Made by a program: the position numbers and the translations under genes. From the NCBI GenBank assembly GCA_036558305.1, contig DATBFX010000053.1, positions 1 to 12,014 of the forward strand: a stretch of 12,014 nucleotides of DNA. Reading direction: 5' to 3'. This DNA comes from DATBFX01 sp036558305. GTDB taxonomy: Bacteria; Chloroflexota; Chloroflexia; Thermomicrobiales; UBA6265. Under the pieces are notes generated by a model. That model was not told the DNA's origin, did no database searches, and worked only from the letters and a program-made list of their open reading frames with translations. Of the stretch, positions 11,823 through 12,014 are shown in pieces (the stretch's first letter is position 1; each line of letters opens with the position of its first letter).

Positions 11823-12014
11823 CTATTCCGAAGCATAGACATAGAGGACCTCGTCGATCTCCGCGACCGGTATATACCCCTTCCTGATCGCATTCCACCG
11901 CGTTGCGACCTTCGCCCCAAATCGGGATCCCTCGAATATATCTGTGCAGATGTTTTGAATCAACGTGACAGTTCTGAGAAACATTGAAATATCATTCGCT
12001 TCTTCAAGTGCTCC
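11823..12014 (-). CDS. C-terminal part of an unidentified protein (truncated by window edge)
   Basis: An open minus-strand frame enters from the right edge and ends at TAG (11823-11825), giving the last 63 residues. The composition looks like a real soluble protein: helical DISMFLRTVTLIQNICTDIF (8-27), then basic FGAKVATRWNAIRKGY (32-47) and an acidic, hydrophobic close IPVAEIDEVLYVYASE. No family recognised. The bases here are about 46% GC, against about 65% in the genes to the left. It lies 105 bases upstream of the toxin fragment on the same strand; in toxin arrays this position often holds another immunity gene, but nothing in the sequence proves that. It could instead be a short complete frame from an ATG at 11984 (53 residues). 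Confidence 0.5.
   Translation of the reverse strand, partial: GALEEANDISMFLRTVTLIQNICTDIFEGSRFGAKVATRWNAIRKGYIPVAEIDEVLYVYASE

Noticed and set aside
11623..11898. 91-codon minus-strand frame bridging the partial gene and the toxin fragment
   Set aside because: Overlaps both better-supported frames out of phase and shows no HINT or other recognisable sequence.

Overview
This is a GC-rich (roughly 65%) bacterial segment with an AT-richer right end. Four traits point to the Chloroflexota, most likely a Thermomicrobiales/Sphaerobacter-type lineage: Tat-type leaders ending in Ala-Gln-Ala-Thr-Pro-Thr-Ser, a Thr/Ala/Pro-rich linker in a monoderm-style penicillin-binding protein, a sortase, and an intergenic CCCTCACCCCC-type palindrome. 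This assignment is inference from style, because no marker gene is present. Position 1 lies in a run of 36 C, which looks like an assembly or sequencing edge.

Region 1 (39-5031, all minus strand). In transcription order it reads: a Tat-exported class E/F-like sortase; an ABC ATPase whose GTG start overlaps the sortase stop by 4 bases; an ABC-2 type permease that overlaps the ATPase by 17 bases; an amidohydrolase-2 family metal-dependent hydrolase; and a Tat-exported family 1 (sugar-type) solute-binding protein. The first three form a translationally coupled operon. The last two follow after gaps of 95 and 146 bases and may be separately expressed. Sugar permeases for the binding protein are not in the window.

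Region 2 (5032-5511) is a 480-base divergent intergenic region. It holds ten perfect copies of an 8-bp tandem repeat, a TATACT box facing the sortase, and hairpins and degenerate short repeats in the leader of the next gene. Region 3 (5512-8034, plus) is one large penicillin-binding protein with an NTF2-like MecA_N-type domain, a dimerisation domain and a complete transpeptidase domain.

Region 4 (8160-8827, minus) is a type II toxin-antitoxin pair in HigBA order. It is driven by what looks like an extended -10 promoter placed for a leaderless transcript. Region 5 (8908-10146, minus) is an exported PQQ-dependent sugar (sorbosone-type) dehydrogenase.

Region 6 (10317-12014, minus) is the most unusual part. 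It contains the tail of an unidentified protein; a 145-residue fragment with the C-terminal end of a HINT domain joined to a small unclassified toxin-like domain; a 218-residue protein overlapping it by 4 bases (candidate immunity protein); and a 101-residue protein 4 bases further on. This resembles an orphan polymorphic-toxin/immunity cassette, probably acquired by transfer. No rRNA, tRNA, CRISPR array or insertion sequence was recognised.
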